DNA of 32,085 nucleotides from Chloroflexota bacterium (GCA_002721995.1 PBMF01000021.1:1-32085); one strand, 5' to 3'; counted from the stretch's first letter, positions 1 to 8,082 are shown. Program-made: numbers and translations. Notes: generated by a model not told the origin, from the letters alone.

Positions 1-480
1 TACGCCATTGGCGACGTCAACGGCAAGATGCCCCTGGCCCACGTGGCGTCGGCCCAGGCAGCCATCGCGGTGGAGACCATCGCCGGCATGGAGACCCAGC
101 CCTTGGACTACACCTACATGCCCCGGGCCACTTACTGTATGCCCCAGATCGCCAGCTTTGGCCTGACCGAGACCCAGGCCAGGGAGCAAGGCAAAGAGAT
201 CAACGTGGGCACCTTCAACGTCCAGGCCAACGGCAAAGCCCTGGCCATGGGCGAGACGGCCGGAATGGTCAAACTGGTGGTGGACGCCAAATACGGCGAG
301 CTCCTGGGCGGTCACATGATCGGCCCGGAGGTGACTGAGCTGCTGGGGGAATTGTCCATGACCAGGATATTGGAAGGGACCACATTGGAATTGGGCTGGG
401 GGGTCCACGCCCATCCTTCGCTTTCGGAGATGCTCAAGGAGGCCGCCCTGAGCGCTCAGGGCCGAACGATTCACATGTAG
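1..480 (+). CDS. lpdA: Dihydrolipoyl dehydrogenase (E3), C-terminal part
   Basis: This is the 3' part of a gene that starts before the window; the frame is open from base 1 and ends at TAG. About 159 residues are visible. They begin with the YAIGDVNG motif that precedes the NAD/FAD interface in E3 enzymes, followed by the dimerisation domain. The catalytic His-Glu pair is recognisable in HAHPSLSE near the C terminus. The FAD-binding domain and the redox-active Cys pair lie outside the window. E3 reoxidises the dihydrolipoyl arm of 2-oxoacid dehydrogenase complexes and passes electrons to NAD+. Its E2 partner is probably the acyltransferase at 3508, on the far side of a ferredoxin-type oxidoreductase pair. 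Family assignment is firm; which complex it serves is inference. Confidence 0.93.
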   Translation, partial: YAIGDVNGKMPLAHVASAQAAIAVETIAGMETQPLDYTYMPRATYCMPQIASFGLTETQAREQGKEINVGTFNVQANGKALAMGETAGMVKLVVDAKYGELLGGHMIGPEVTELLGELSMTRILEGTTLELGWGVHAHPSLSEMLKEAALSAQGRTIHM

Positions 481-548
481 GGCTTGGTTACCATAAAATC
501 GACGAGGCCCGCTCCACGGATGTGGGTAAGATTGGGCCTGTTAATGAT

Positions 549-577
549 TTAATAATATGATTAACCCACGGTATTAT
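549..577 (+). promoter_or_regulatory. Candidate promoter for the 2-oxoacid:acceptor oxidoreductase operon
   Basis: TTAATA (549-554) and TATTAT (572-577) are separated by 17 bases in an AT-rich patch between lpdA and the alpha subunit. The -35 match is only moderate, so this is a candidate. It suggests korA and korB can be transcribed apart from lpdA. Confidence 0.3.
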
Positions 578-629
578 TCGGCGGTATCATGGATTGCCGA
601 GGGGATACTCAAGGGAAGGAGCGGACCAA

Positions 630-2408
630 ATGGGGTTGGGAACTTACGATTTCGCGCTGGCAATAGGCGGTGAAGCCGGACAGGGCATCGCCACGCCGGG
701 AGACATCTTGGCCCGGATAATCGTCCGGCGCGGTCTGCACCTGAGCACCTACAACTCCTATCAGTCCATCGTCCGCGGCGGTCACATCTTCTTGACCATG
801 CGCATCAGTGACGCTGAGGTCCAGAACCACGGCGACAAACTTGACCTGCTCATCTGTCTGAACCAGGACACCATGGACCGTCACCAGCGGTTGATGGGTC
901 CTGACACCCGCATCGTCTACAACAGCGACACCGTTAATCCCGGGACCGAGGACATCGGTGCCGACCTGTGCGGCTTCCCCCTCAGCGAACTGACCGACAG
1001 CCGAAACCGCCTGATTCAGAACACGGTGGCCATGGGCGTTACCATCGCCCTCATGGGCATAGACTTCTCCGTTTTGGAAGAATCTTTGGCCCTGCGGTTC
1101 GAGCGCCAGGGCCAGGAGATGGTCGACCAGAACGTGAGTGTGGCCAAGGCCGGGTTCGATTACGCCAAGGAGCACTTCCGCCCCTTTGAGCAGACGCCTC
1201 CCACCGGGGAGAAACAGTTGGCCGTCTGGGCGGGCAACGAGGCAATGGCCATGGGCGGCGCGGCCGCCGGGGTCAAGTTCTATGCCGCCTATCCCATGAG
1301 TCCCTCCACGGGCGTGCTGCACTGGATGGCATCCAACGCCAGAAACCTGGGCATCATGGTGCGCCAGGTGGAGGACGAGATAGGCGTGGCCAATATGGTG
1401 CTGGGTGCCGGACAGTCGGGCACGCGGTCCATGTGCGCCACCTCGGGCGGCGGGTTCGCCCTGATGACCGAGGCCGTGGGCGCCGCGGCAATGATGGAGA
1501 TACCGGCCGTGTTCATCGACGTACAGCGGGCTGGCCCTTCCACCGGGGTCCCCACCAAGACCGAACAGGGTGACCTGTGGCAGGCTCTGGGCGCCAGCCA
1601 GGGCGACTTCGAGCGCATCATCGTAACGCCCACCGACTGCCTGGATGCCTTCAACACCATGGCAGAGGTGTTCAACCTCACCGACAAGTACCAGTGCCCC
1701 GGCATCGTGATCTCGGACCTGTACATCTCCGAAGGCCGTTTCAGCGTCGATCCGGACAAGATCAACATGCACCCGAAGATCGACCGGGGCCAGTTGATCA
1801 CAGAGGGTTCCGAGGGTGGCGAGTTCCTGCGCTACAAAGACACGGAGAGCGGCATTTCCCCCCGGCCCATCGCCGGTCTGGAGGGCTATGTCCACGTGGC
1901 GCCCACCGACGAGCATGACGAGGACTCCACCCTGCTCAGCGATGAATTCACCAACCCGCATAAGCGGCGGGCCATGGTGGAGAAGCGGGCGCGGAAGTTC
2001 GACCACATCCTGGACGATATCGCGCCTCCAGTCCTGCGAGGGCCTGCCGATGCCGACGTGACACTGGTGGGCTGGGGCTCAACCGACGGCATCATCGCCG
2101 AGGCGGTGGACGCTCTGAACGCGGAGGGAATATCCGTCAATCACCTGCAGATAAAGTGGATGGTGCCCTTCCACGGCGACAATATAATGGAGACATTAAG
2201 CAAGTCCAAACGTACAATCATCGTAGAGAACAACTTCTCCGGTCAGTTCGCCCGCTACCTGCGGAGCGAGACCGGGTTTGCGGCTGACGGCCACATCCGC
2301 AAATACGACGGTGAGCCATTCATGCCCCACCACATCGTGGACGGCGTGAAGGCCCAGATAAAGGGCGAGACCACCAAATACGTGCCCTATCAGGAAATAA
2401 CTGTTTAA
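630..2408 (+). CDS. korA: 2-oxoacid:acceptor oxidoreductase, alpha subunit (gamma-alpha fusion)
   Basis: A protein of 592 residues in the KorA family of 2-oxoacid:ferredoxin oxidoreductases. The N-terminal gamma domain has GGEAGQG at residues 13-19. The following pyrimidine-binding alpha domain has ATSGGGFALM and the stretch PSTGVPTKTEQGD, typical of 2-oxoglutarate-type enzymes. The C-terminal part (VGWGSTDG, then VENNFSGQ) is the transketolase C-like domain. With the beta subunit it would oxidatively decarboxylate a 2-oxoacid to the acyl-CoA and reduce ferredoxin in the cytoplasm. The ATG at 630 is chosen because AAGGGAAGGAG lies just upstream; an in-frame TTG at 594 would add 12 poorly conserved residues. 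The gene lies 41 bases from korB. The substrate (2-oxoglutarate versus another oxoacid) cannot be settled from sequence. Confidence 0.92.
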   Translation: MGLGTYDFALAIGGEAGQGIATPGDILARIIVRRGLHLSTYNSYQSIVRGGHIFLTMRISDAEVQNHGDKLDLLICLNQDTMDRHQRLMGPDTRIVYNSDTVNPGTEDIGADLCGFPLSELTDSRNRLIQNTVAMGVTIALMGIDFSVLEESLALRFERQGQEMVDQNVSVAKAGFDYAKEHFRPFEQTPPTGEKQLAVWAGNEAMAMGGAAAGVKFYAAYPMSPSTGVLHWMASNARNLGIMVRQVEDEIGVANMVLGAGQSGTRSMCATSGGGFALMTEAVGAAAMMEIPAVFIDVQRAGPSTGVPTKTEQGDLWQALGASQGDFERIIVTPTDCLDAFNTMAEVFNLTDKYQCPGIVISDLYISEGRFSVDPDKINMHPKIDRGQLITEGSEGGEFLRYKDTESGISPRPIAGLEGYVHVAPTDEHDEDSTLLSDEFTNPHKRRAMVEKRARKFDHILDDIAPPVLRGPADADVTLVGWGSTDGIIAEAVDALNAEGISVNHLQIKWMVPFHGDNIMETLSKSKRTIIVENNFSGQFARYLRSETGFAADGHIRKYDGEPFMPHHIVDGVKAQIKGETTKYVPYQEITV

Positions 2409-2449
2409 CCGGTTTCCATTGGCGGACCGGTGTGCAGAGAGGTGAGACC

Positions 2450-3334
2450 ATGGCGACAACAGCGATAAACCTGACCCCCAGAGATTTCAAGGGAAGGTCG
2501 GACCCGGACTGGTGTCCAGGTTGCGGAGACTTCGGTGTGTTGAACGCGTTGCAGCGCGCGGTCTCCGAACTCGGCTTGAGGCCCCATGAGATCATGGCCA
2601 TCAGTGGCATCGGCTGCTCGTCCAACCTGCCGGGTTATTTCAACGCCTACGGCATGCACACACTCCACGGACGTTCCCTGGCGGTGGCCACGGGCGCCAA
2701 GATGGCCAACCATGAAATGACAGTCATAGCGGTGGGCGGCGATGGCGACGGCTACGGCATCGGTGGCAACCATTTCACCCACACCGCCCGTCGCAACACA
2801 GACCTGACCTACGTTGTGATGAACAACCAGATCTACGGTCTGACCACCGGACAGATCTCGCCCACCAGCAGCATCGGCATGAATACCAAGAGCACTCCCT
2901 TCGGTAACGTGGAGCAGCCGGTCAATCCCATAACCTCGGCCATCATGAACGGCGCCACATTCGTGGCCCGCGCTTACAGCGGTGATGTGCGGCACCTGTC
3001 AGGCATAATCCAGCAGGGCATCAACCACAAGGGGTTCTCGATCATAGACGTGTTCAGCCCCTGTGTGACCTTCAACCGCACCAACACCCACGACTTCTTC
3101 AAGGACCGGGTGAAGAAGCTGGAGGACGAGGGTCACAGCACCAGCGACTGGCAGTCCGCCTGTGAGAAGGCCATGCTCTTCGGGGACACCATCTACACCG
3201 GGGTGTTCTTTGAGGGTGATAGGCCCGCGCTGGAAGATGTTGAGCCGGTTATTAAGACCGGCGGTCCGCTTTCCATGCGGGAACTGGGACTGGACAAAGA
3301 GCAGGCCCAAAAGATCATCGAACGCATCATGTAA
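2450..3334 (+). CDS. korB: 2-oxoacid:acceptor oxidoreductase, beta subunit
   Basis: The 294-residue ThDP-binding partner of korA. CPGCG (Cys22, Cys25), GCSS (Cys56) and SPCVTFN (Cys205) match the four cysteines that hold the single [4Fe-4S] cluster in KorB-type subunits. GDGDGYGIG (from residue 97) through MNN (124-126) is the ThDP/Mg2+ motif. The ATG at 2450 follows AGAGGTGAG at close spacing; an in-frame GTG at 2432 is less likely. Length is normal for the family. No delta ferredoxin-like subunit gene adjoins it, so a free ferredoxin is presumably the acceptor (inference). A strong hairpin terminator directly downstream closes the operon. Confidence 0.94.
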   Translation: MATTAINLTPRDFKGRSDPDWCPGCGDFGVLNALQRAVSELGLRPHEIMAISGIGCSSNLPGYFNAYGMHTLHGRSLAVATGAKMANHEMTVIAVGGDGDGYGIGGNHFTHTARRNTDLTYVVMNNQIYGLTTGQISPTSSIGMNTKSTPFGNVEQPVNPITSAIMNGATFVARAYSGDVRHLSGIIQQGINHKGFSIIDVFSPCVTFNRTNTHDFFKDRVKKLEDEGHSTSDWQSACEKAMLFGDTIYTGVFFEGDRPALEDVEPVIKTGGPLSMRELGLDKEQAQKIIERIM

Positions 3335-3358
3335 CCCTGGACTTACGAGCGTGACCGA

Positions 3359-3393
3359 GAAGGGAGCGGACTTTGTCCGCTCCCTTCTTCTTT
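3359..3393 (+). terminator. Rho-independent terminator after korB
   Basis: A perfect 13-bp inverted repeat (3359-3371 with 3375-3387) with a TTT loop, GC-rich at the core, runs into a T-rich tail (TTCTTCTTT). It lies 25 bases after the korB stop and separates korAB from the E2 gene. Confidence 0.9.
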
Positions 3394-3421
3394 GCGGCCC
3401 GGTCCGGAAGTCTGGTGGCGG

Positions 3422-3450
3422 TTGCCCCGGTACGTGGGAAGCATTAATAT
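3422..3450 (+). promoter_or_regulatory. Candidate promoter for the E2 gene
   Basis: TTGCCC (3422-3427), a 17-base spacer and TAATAT (3445-3450) lie between the korB terminator and the E2 ribosome-binding site. Each box matches consensus at four of six positions. The position after a terminator makes a promoter here expected. Confidence 0.4.
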
Positions 3451-3507
3451 CTATGCACTGTTGCGAGACCAGGGATTTCTAGCTGCGGACGCCGCCAGGA
3501 GGCACAG

Positions 3508-4857
3508 TTGGCAACATCGATAGTCATGCCCCAGATGGGCTACGATATGCACGAGGGCAAGGTTGTCCGTTGGCTCAAGAAAGAGGGCGAGGATGTGGCC
3601 CGGGGCGAGGTCATCGCTGAGATAGAGACCGACAAAGCCACGGTGGAATTCGAGGCTTACACCGGCGGAATCATGGGCAGGATAGTCGCCGACGAGGGCG
3701 TGTCCATCCCTGTGGGCGACCTCATCGCCGTAATCACCGAGCCGGGCGAGGCTGTCCCCGGCGACGTCGCCCCGGCAGCCTCCGCGGCTGAAGCGGAAGC
3801 CCCGGCCCCCGCGGAAGCCCCGGCGTCCACATCCACCCCAGCCCCTGCCGCTCCAAACGGATTCGTGCGGGCATCACCCCTGGCCAAACGGCTGGCCAGA
3901 GAACGGGGTGTAGACCTGACCACCCTCACCGGCACCGGGCCCGAGGGCCGCATCGTGGAAGCGGACATACCGGAAGCGGGCGCACCCGCCGCTGCCGTGC
4001 CGGAAGCGGAAGTACGGGCATCGCCCCTGGCCCGCAGGCTGGCCCAGGAGCGCGGAATTGACCTCTCCACCATCACCGGCTCGGGCCCCGGCGGCCGCAT
4101 CGTGGAAGCGGACATCCCAGAAGAGACCGCTCCCGCTGCCGCTCCGGTACCGGCAAGTACTCCCGCTCCCGCAGCCGGTGAGAACGTGGAACTGTCCCGT
4201 ATGCGCCAGGCCATTGCCAAGGTCACCGTGGACAGCAAACGGGAGGCCCCCCACTTCTACGTCACGGCTGAGATAGACATGACCAAGGCCATGTCCTTCC
4301 GGCAGGACATCAACAACGAAGTGGACGGCGAGAAACGGGTCAGCGTGAATGACCTGATCGTGAAGGCATCGGCCATCGCCATCAGCCGTCACCCCAAGTT
4401 CAACTCCTTCTTCCGGGACGACCACCTGCAGATGAACTCGTCCATCAATGTGGGCATCGCCATCGCCTTGGAGTCGGGCCTGATCGTGCCGGGCATCAAC
4501 GACTGCGGGAACAAGAGCCTGGTGGAGATCGCAGCCGCCAGCCGGGACCTGGTGTCCCGGGCCAACAGCGGCACGCTGCGGAACGAGGAGTACAGCGGCA
4601 CCACATTCAGCGTCAGCAACCTGGGCATGTTCGACATCGACAGCTTCACCGCCATCATCTTCCCGCCCCACGCGGCGGTGTTGGCCGTGGGCACTGTTCG
4701 GGAACAACCGGTGGTGCGGGACGGCGAACTGGCCATCGCCCAGATAATGAAGGCCACCCTTTCCACCGACCACCGCGTGGCCGATGGGGCCGAGGCGGCC
4801 CAGTTCCTGGTGGAGATCAAAAAGCTGCTGGAAAACCCGGTCAGCTTGGTCATCTAA
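3508..4857 (+). CDS. Dihydrolipoamide acyltransferase (E2) with duplicated subunit-binding domain
   Basis: E2 core of a 2-oxoacid dehydrogenase complex, 449 residues. An N-terminal lipoyl domain (about 1-78) carries the lipoyl-lysine in ETDKATVEF (Lys43). An Ala/Pro-rich linker follows. Two peripheral-subunit-binding domains come next, at about 120-154 and 169-203, instead of the usual one. The chloramphenicol-acetyltransferase-like catalytic domain ends with DHRVADG at 421-427, the catalytic His motif. The TTG start is supported by CCAGGAGG (3495-3502), five bases upstream. The protein transfers the acyl group from lipoamide to CoA and binds E1 and E3. No E1 gene is visible in the window. 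The acyl substrate (acetyl, branched-chain or other) is not determinable. Confidence 0.93.
   Translation: MATSIVMPQMGYDMHEGKVVRWLKKEGEDVARGEVIAEIETDKATVEFEAYTGGIMGRIVADEGVSIPVGDLIAVITEPGEAVPGDVAPAASAAEAEAPAPAEAPASTSTPAPAAPNGFVRASPLAKRLARERGVDLTTLTGTGPEGRIVEADIPEAGAPAAAVPEAEVRASPLARRLAQERGIDLSTITGSGPGGRIVEADIPEETAPAAAPVPASTPAPAAGENVELSRMRQAIAKVTVDSKREAPHFYVTAEIDMTKAMSFRQDINNEVDGEKRVSVNDLIVKASAIAISRHPKFNSFFRDDHLQMNSSINVGIAIALESGLIVPGINDCGNKSLVEIAAASRDLVSRANSGTLRNEEYSGTTFSVSNLGMFDIDSFTAIIFPPHAAVLAVGTVREQPVVRDGELAIAQIMKATLSTDHRVADGAEAAQFLVEIKKLLENPVSLVI
3865..4116 (+). repeat. Tandem in-gene duplication of the E1/E3-binding domain
   Basis: Two copies (3865-3969 and 4012-4116) are offset by 147 bases, or 49 codons. 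They encode the closely similar VRASPLAKRLARERG and VRASPLARRLAQERG followed by matching GRIVEADI ends. A 23-base block is identical at 3946-3968 and 4093-4115, so the duplication looks fairly recent or homogenised. Confidence 0.9.
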
Positions 4858-4880
4858 AGCTGACCGTAAACAGCATTAAG

Positions 4881-4915
4881 CCATCAGCTATTGGCTGGCC
4901 GCTGATTGCTGATGG
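4881..4915. repeat. Intergenic hairpin between E2 and the ThDP enzyme
   Basis: CCATCAGC (4881-4888) pairs with GCTGATGG (4908-4915), and a second GCTGAT lies between them. There is no T tract, so it is not a classical terminator. It could be an RNA processing or stability element, or a small repeat. Confidence 0.4.
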
Positions 4916-4936
4916 TCCAACTACGAGGAGATTGAT

Positions 4937-6577
4937 TTGCCTAAACTAACCGGGGGCCAGACTGTGATTGAGTCCCTCAAGGCCCAGGGCGTGGATACGG
5001 TATTCGGGATAATTTCCATCCATAACCTGGACATTTTTGATTCCCTATTCGCCAGCCAGGACAGCATGCGCTTCATCGGCGGCCGCTTGGAGCTGGGCTG
5101 CGGCTTCATGGCCGACGGCTACGCCAGGGCCACCGGCAAACCCGGAGTGCTGATCACCAGCACCGGGCCCGGCGCCGCGGACTCGGTGGGCGCCCTGGGC
5201 GAGTCCTACTTCTCGGGCACGCCGATACTGGAGATCACCACCAACGTGGAGCAGGAATTCATCGGCACGGGCAAGAACTCCACCCACGAGACCAAGGACC
5301 AACTGGCGATGCTGGAGTCGGTGACCGAATGGGCCGCCGCGGTGAACCAGATAGAGTCCATCCCCGACAATCTGATGGAGGTCTTTGACCGTTTCCAGAC
5401 CCGACGCCCCCGGCCCGCCGCTTTGGAGATACCCACCAACCTGTTGGGCGAAGAGGTGGACGTGGAAGTACTGACCGCCCGTGAGCCCCAGGTGCCCCAG
5501 GGCGACCCCAATAAGGTTGAGCAGGCGCTCCAGATGCTGCTCAAGGCCAAGCGGCCGGCCATCATGGTGGGCGAGGAAGTCCAGATGCAGGGCGGCGTCC
5601 AGGAGATCATCCAACTGGCCGAGAAACTGGGCGCGGCCGTGGTCACCGCCGACGGGGCCAAGGGCGCCTTCCCCGAGGACCATCCCCAGTCCCTGGGCCA
5701 GATTCTGGGCCGGCGCATCTGGGGTGAGAACCCGGTGCAGGAATGGCTGGGCACCTGTGACGTGGTCGTGGCCCTGGGAGCCATCTTGCCCCAGCGTTCC
5801 ACCACCGGTGTGCAGCTCAGCATGCCCAAGGACCTGATTCATGTTCTTCTGGACGGCGATTCCATCGGCAAGAACTACGACGCCACTGTGCCCATCGTCG
5901 CCAACTCCCAAGCCGTGGTGCAGCAGTGGCTGGGGGCCATAGGCGACCAGGACGTCCACAAAGGAAGCAGCTTCATGGACGAGATCGCGGCCACCAAGGG
6001 CGAGATCCGCAAGGTGCTGCAGGAGACCTGGGGCAACGAGCTGAAGGTCTTCGAGACGGTCCGCGAGGTTACCCCCAGGAACACCATATTCTCGCTGGAC
6101 CCGACGGTCGCCACCAGCCGGGCCAGCCGGTGTCTGGATATCTACGAGCCCCGCACCTTCATGCACCCCCACGGTTGGGCGGGTCTGGGCTTCGCCTTCC
6201 CCGCCGGTATCGGTGCCAAGGCCGGCAAACCCGACAGCCCGGTGGTCTGCGTCACGGGCGACGGCGGGTTCCAGTACAACTTCCAGGAGCTGGCTTCCTG
6301 CGCCCAGTACGGAATCCATCCGGTGGTGCTGATGTTCAACGACAGCGCATGGGGAGTGTTGAAGCGCTACCAGAGCGACCGGTTCGGCGAGCACCGTCAG
6401 TACGCCACGGAGCTGGTGAACCCTGATTTCGTGAAGTTGTTCGAGTCCTATGGCTTCGAGGGCACCAAGGTCTCCAACGTGGCCGACCTGGGCAGGGCCC
6501 TGGATAACGCCATCAAGTCGGGCAAGACCCACCTGGTTGAGGTACAGACCCCGGACGGGTTCGGCAGCCTGCGTTAG
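4937..6577 (+). CDS. ThDP-dependent enzyme of the acetolactate synthase/decarboxylase superfamily
   Basis: A 546-residue protein with the three-domain layout of the acetolactate synthase large-subunit superfamily. The N-terminal pyrimidine-binding domain has RLELGCGFMADGYAR, where Glu52 occupies the ThDP-activating glutamate position, although the usual HEQ reads LEL. A central nucleotide-binding-fold domain is followed by a C-terminal domain with GDGGFQYNFQE and FNDS as the Mg-diphosphate motif. The TTG start is supported by GAGGAG at 4925-4930. It lies 79 bases after the E2 gene and may be cotranscribed. The divergence around the active-site Glu argues against a standard IlvB, and no small regulatory subunit adjoins. 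A 2-oxoacid decarboxylase or carboligase role is the safest call. Confidence 0.85.
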   Translation: MPKLTGGQTVIESLKAQGVDTVFGIISIHNLDIFDSLFASQDSMRFIGGRLELGCGFMADGYARATGKPGVLITSTGPGAADSVGALGESYFSGTPILEITTNVEQEFIGTGKNSTHETKDQLAMLESVTEWAAAVNQIESIPDNLMEVFDRFQTRRPRPAALEIPTNLLGEEVDVEVLTAREPQVPQGDPNKVEQALQMLLKAKRPAIMVGEEVQMQGGVQEIIQLAEKLGAAVVTADGAKGAFPEDHPQSLGQILGRRIWGENPVQEWLGTCDVVVALGAILPQRSTTGVQLSMPKDLIHVLLDGDSIGKNYDATVPIVANSQAVVQQWLGAIGDQDVHKGSSFMDEIAATKGEIRKVLQETWGNELKVFETVREVTPRNTIFSLDPTVATSRASRCLDIYEPRTFMHPHGWAGLGFAFPAGIGAKAGKPDSPVVCVTGDGGFQYNFQELASCAQYGIHPVVLMFNDSAWGVLKRYQSDRFGEHRQYATELVNPDFVKLFESYGFEGTKVSNVADLGRALDNAIKSGKTHLVEVQTPDGFGSLR

Positions 6578-6610
6578 TTTGTCGGCTGCCCGCCCACCGG
6601 GCGCGAATCT

Positions 6611-6745
6611 GTAGGGGCGGGTTTCCAATCCGCCCTATTTCGCATCAACCCGTTTTGGCGAATTTAGGCGCCTTCGGTGCGGAACAGTCCGGCGGTCCGT
6701 TGCATGACCTAGGTGGGACAGGGCGGGGTGGAAACCCGCCCCTAC
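6611..6745. mobile_element. MITE-like palindromic element, 135 bp
   Basis: The ends are a perfect 17-bp inverted repeat (6611-6627 and 6729-6745, beginning GTAGGGGCGGG). It continues as an imperfect repeat for about 16 more bases on each side. There is no coding capacity and no transposase. Size, terminal inverted repeats and intergenic position fit a non-autonomous miniature element or a large REP-type repeat. No clear target-site duplication was identified. Confidence 0.6.
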
Positions 6746-6813
6746 GGTCATGGCCTGCTGCAGTCCGGGTTGAATCGATTGGCAATATCTTTGAGCGGGA
6801 GTGGGCCAGAAAG

Positions 6814-7911
6814 ATGGATATAGACCAGCAGACCCGCCGGCGTTCGACCAAAACCGGGCTGACCGCCCTGGACCGGGACCGTGCTTGTCCCGGCTACACG
6901 CTGTATACCACGATGAACGGGCCCGGGGACGTGTACCTGCTGGACCTTGACGGCAACACGGCCCACCACTGGCAGATGCCCCACCCGCCCGGGCTCTACG
7001 GTTACCTGCTTCCCAACGGCAACCTGTTCTACGGCGGCAAGGTGCGGGACGCCGGCTGGGACCGCTTTCAGGCCTGGAAACGCTTCAAGGGTGGGGTGAT
7101 GATGGAGGTGGACTGGGCTGGCAATAGGGTCTGGGAGTACCACGACGCCGACCATCATCACGATGCCAGGCGCACTTCCTCGGGCGGGGCAATCTATCTC
7201 ACCGTTGAGCTGATTCCCCCGGACCTGGCGGCCAAGGTACAGGGCGGCAACCCGATCACCGGCGAGAACGGGATGTGGGCTGACGTCATCGCGGAGGTGG
7301 ATGCTTCGGGGAACCGAATCTGGGAATGGCACGCCGCCGAGCACCTGGACCCGGAGCGGGACATCATCACCTTCAACGACTCCAGAGACGAATGGAGCCA
7401 CGGGAATACGGTTGTACCCTTGGGCGATGACCGGGTCATGTTCAGCTTCCGGAACATCTCAACCGTGGGGATCATAGACAAAAACAGCGGGGATATCGTC
7501 TGGCGGTTGGGCGGGGAGGAGTTGGCCCAGCAGCACGACCCCAGCATGCTGCCCAACGGGAACGTCCTGGTCTACGATAATGGTTCCCACAGCGCCCACC
7601 ACCCCCTTCCCTTCTCCCGGGTGATCGAGGTGGACCCCATGTCCAACCAGGTCGTCTGGGAGTATGCCGACAGTCCGGCCTATAACTTCTTCAGTCCATA
7701 TATTTCCGGGGCACGACGGTTGGCCAACTGCAACACCCTGATCACCGAAGGGATGTTCGGCAGGATGTTCCAGGTCACGCCCGAGGGAGACGTGGTCTGG
7801 GAGTACATAAACCCCCATTACAGCGTGGACGAAGAGGGACTACTGGGAAACCGGGTGTTCCGGGCCACCCACTATCTGCCCGAAGAGATCAGCCAACTCG
7901 CGGTCTCCTAG
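6814..7911 (+). CDS. Arylsulfotransferase-family beta-propeller protein
   Basis: A 365-residue protein resembling the arylsulfotransferase (ASST) family. Repeated blade-like units contain W-E-Y/W strands and LPNGN turns (YLLPNGNLF, MLPNGNVLVYDNG). His-rich loops (DADHHHDA, EWSHGNT, QQHDPS) fall where the family has active-site histidines. Classical ASST moves sulfate between phenolic esters in the periplasm. Here no signal peptide is visible: the protein starts MDIDQQTRRRS, so it appears cytoplasmic. The ATG at 6814 is chosen because longer in-frame starts run into the 6611-6745 repeat. The gene stands alone between two unrelated neighbours. Family call is good; the sulfotransferase activity is only inferred. 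Confidence 0.8.
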   Translation: MDIDQQTRRRSTKTGLTALDRDRACPGYTLYTTMNGPGDVYLLDLDGNTAHHWQMPHPPGLYGYLLPNGNLFYGGKVRDAGWDRFQAWKRFKGGVMMEVDWAGNRVWEYHDADHHHDARRTSSGGAIYLTVELIPPDLAAKVQGGNPITGENGMWADVIAEVDASGNRIWEWHAAEHLDPERDIITFNDSRDEWSHGNTVVPLGDDRVMFSFRNISTVGIIDKNSGDIVWRLGGEELAQQHDPSMLPNGNVLVYDNGSHSAHHPLPFSRVIEVDPMSNQVVWEYADSPAYNFFSPYISGARRLANCNTLITEGMFGRMFQVTPEGDVVWEYINPHYSVDEEGLLGNRVFRATHYLPEEISQLAVS

Positions 7912-7992
7912 AAGGGGTGCCTGAGGCCCAGCGGCCCTTGTGAAATTCACTGCCGGTGGGCACAATTGACATAATATTGGCCAGGGAGACCC

Positions 7993-8022
7993 TTGACACC
8001 AAAAGGTGGTTTCCAGGCTAAT
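7993..8022 (+). promoter_or_regulatory. Candidate thyX promoter
   Basis: TTGACA (7993-7998), an 18-base spacer and GCTAAT (8017-8022) lie 60-90 bases before the ATG at 8083. If real, the TTG at 7993 is a -35 box rather than a start codon. The -10 overlaps the palindrome at 8020-8035. Confidence 0.45.
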
Positions 8023-8035
8023 AACCTAGGTTATT
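8020..8035. promoter_or_regulatory. 16-bp perfect palindrome, possible operator
   Basis: AATAACCTAGGTTATT is a perfect 16-base palindrome overlapping the candidate thyX -10 box. AT-rich arms around a CCTAGG core are typical of a dimeric repressor site, but no regulator can be assigned. Confidence 0.4.
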
Positions 8036-8082
8036 TGGGGCCCATTGGCCCAGTATTTTCACCGGAGTTTTGGGACTTCTTC

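Noticed and set aside
609-2006. Long minus-strand frame (465 codons) opposite korA
   Set aside because: Its product is rich in His, Gly and Val with no family features. It mirrors the GC-rich codons of a firmly identified gene.
4881-4915. Terminator between E2 and the ThDP gene
   Set aside because: The hairpin has no T tract and the next gene starts within 25 bases.
5045-6628. Minus-strand frame of 527 codons opposite the ThDP enzyme
   Set aside because: Same shadow effect; low-complexity composition and no recognisable domain.
6655-6813. Longer N-terminus for the arylsulfotransferase-like protein
   Set aside because: The extra frame is translated from the palindromic element at 6611-6745.
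7993-8082. Upstream TTG start for ThyX
   Set aside because: The TTG is part of a TTGACA promoter box, the added residues look non-conserved and they include a 16-bp DNA palindrome. It is kept as an alternative because AGGGAG precedes it.
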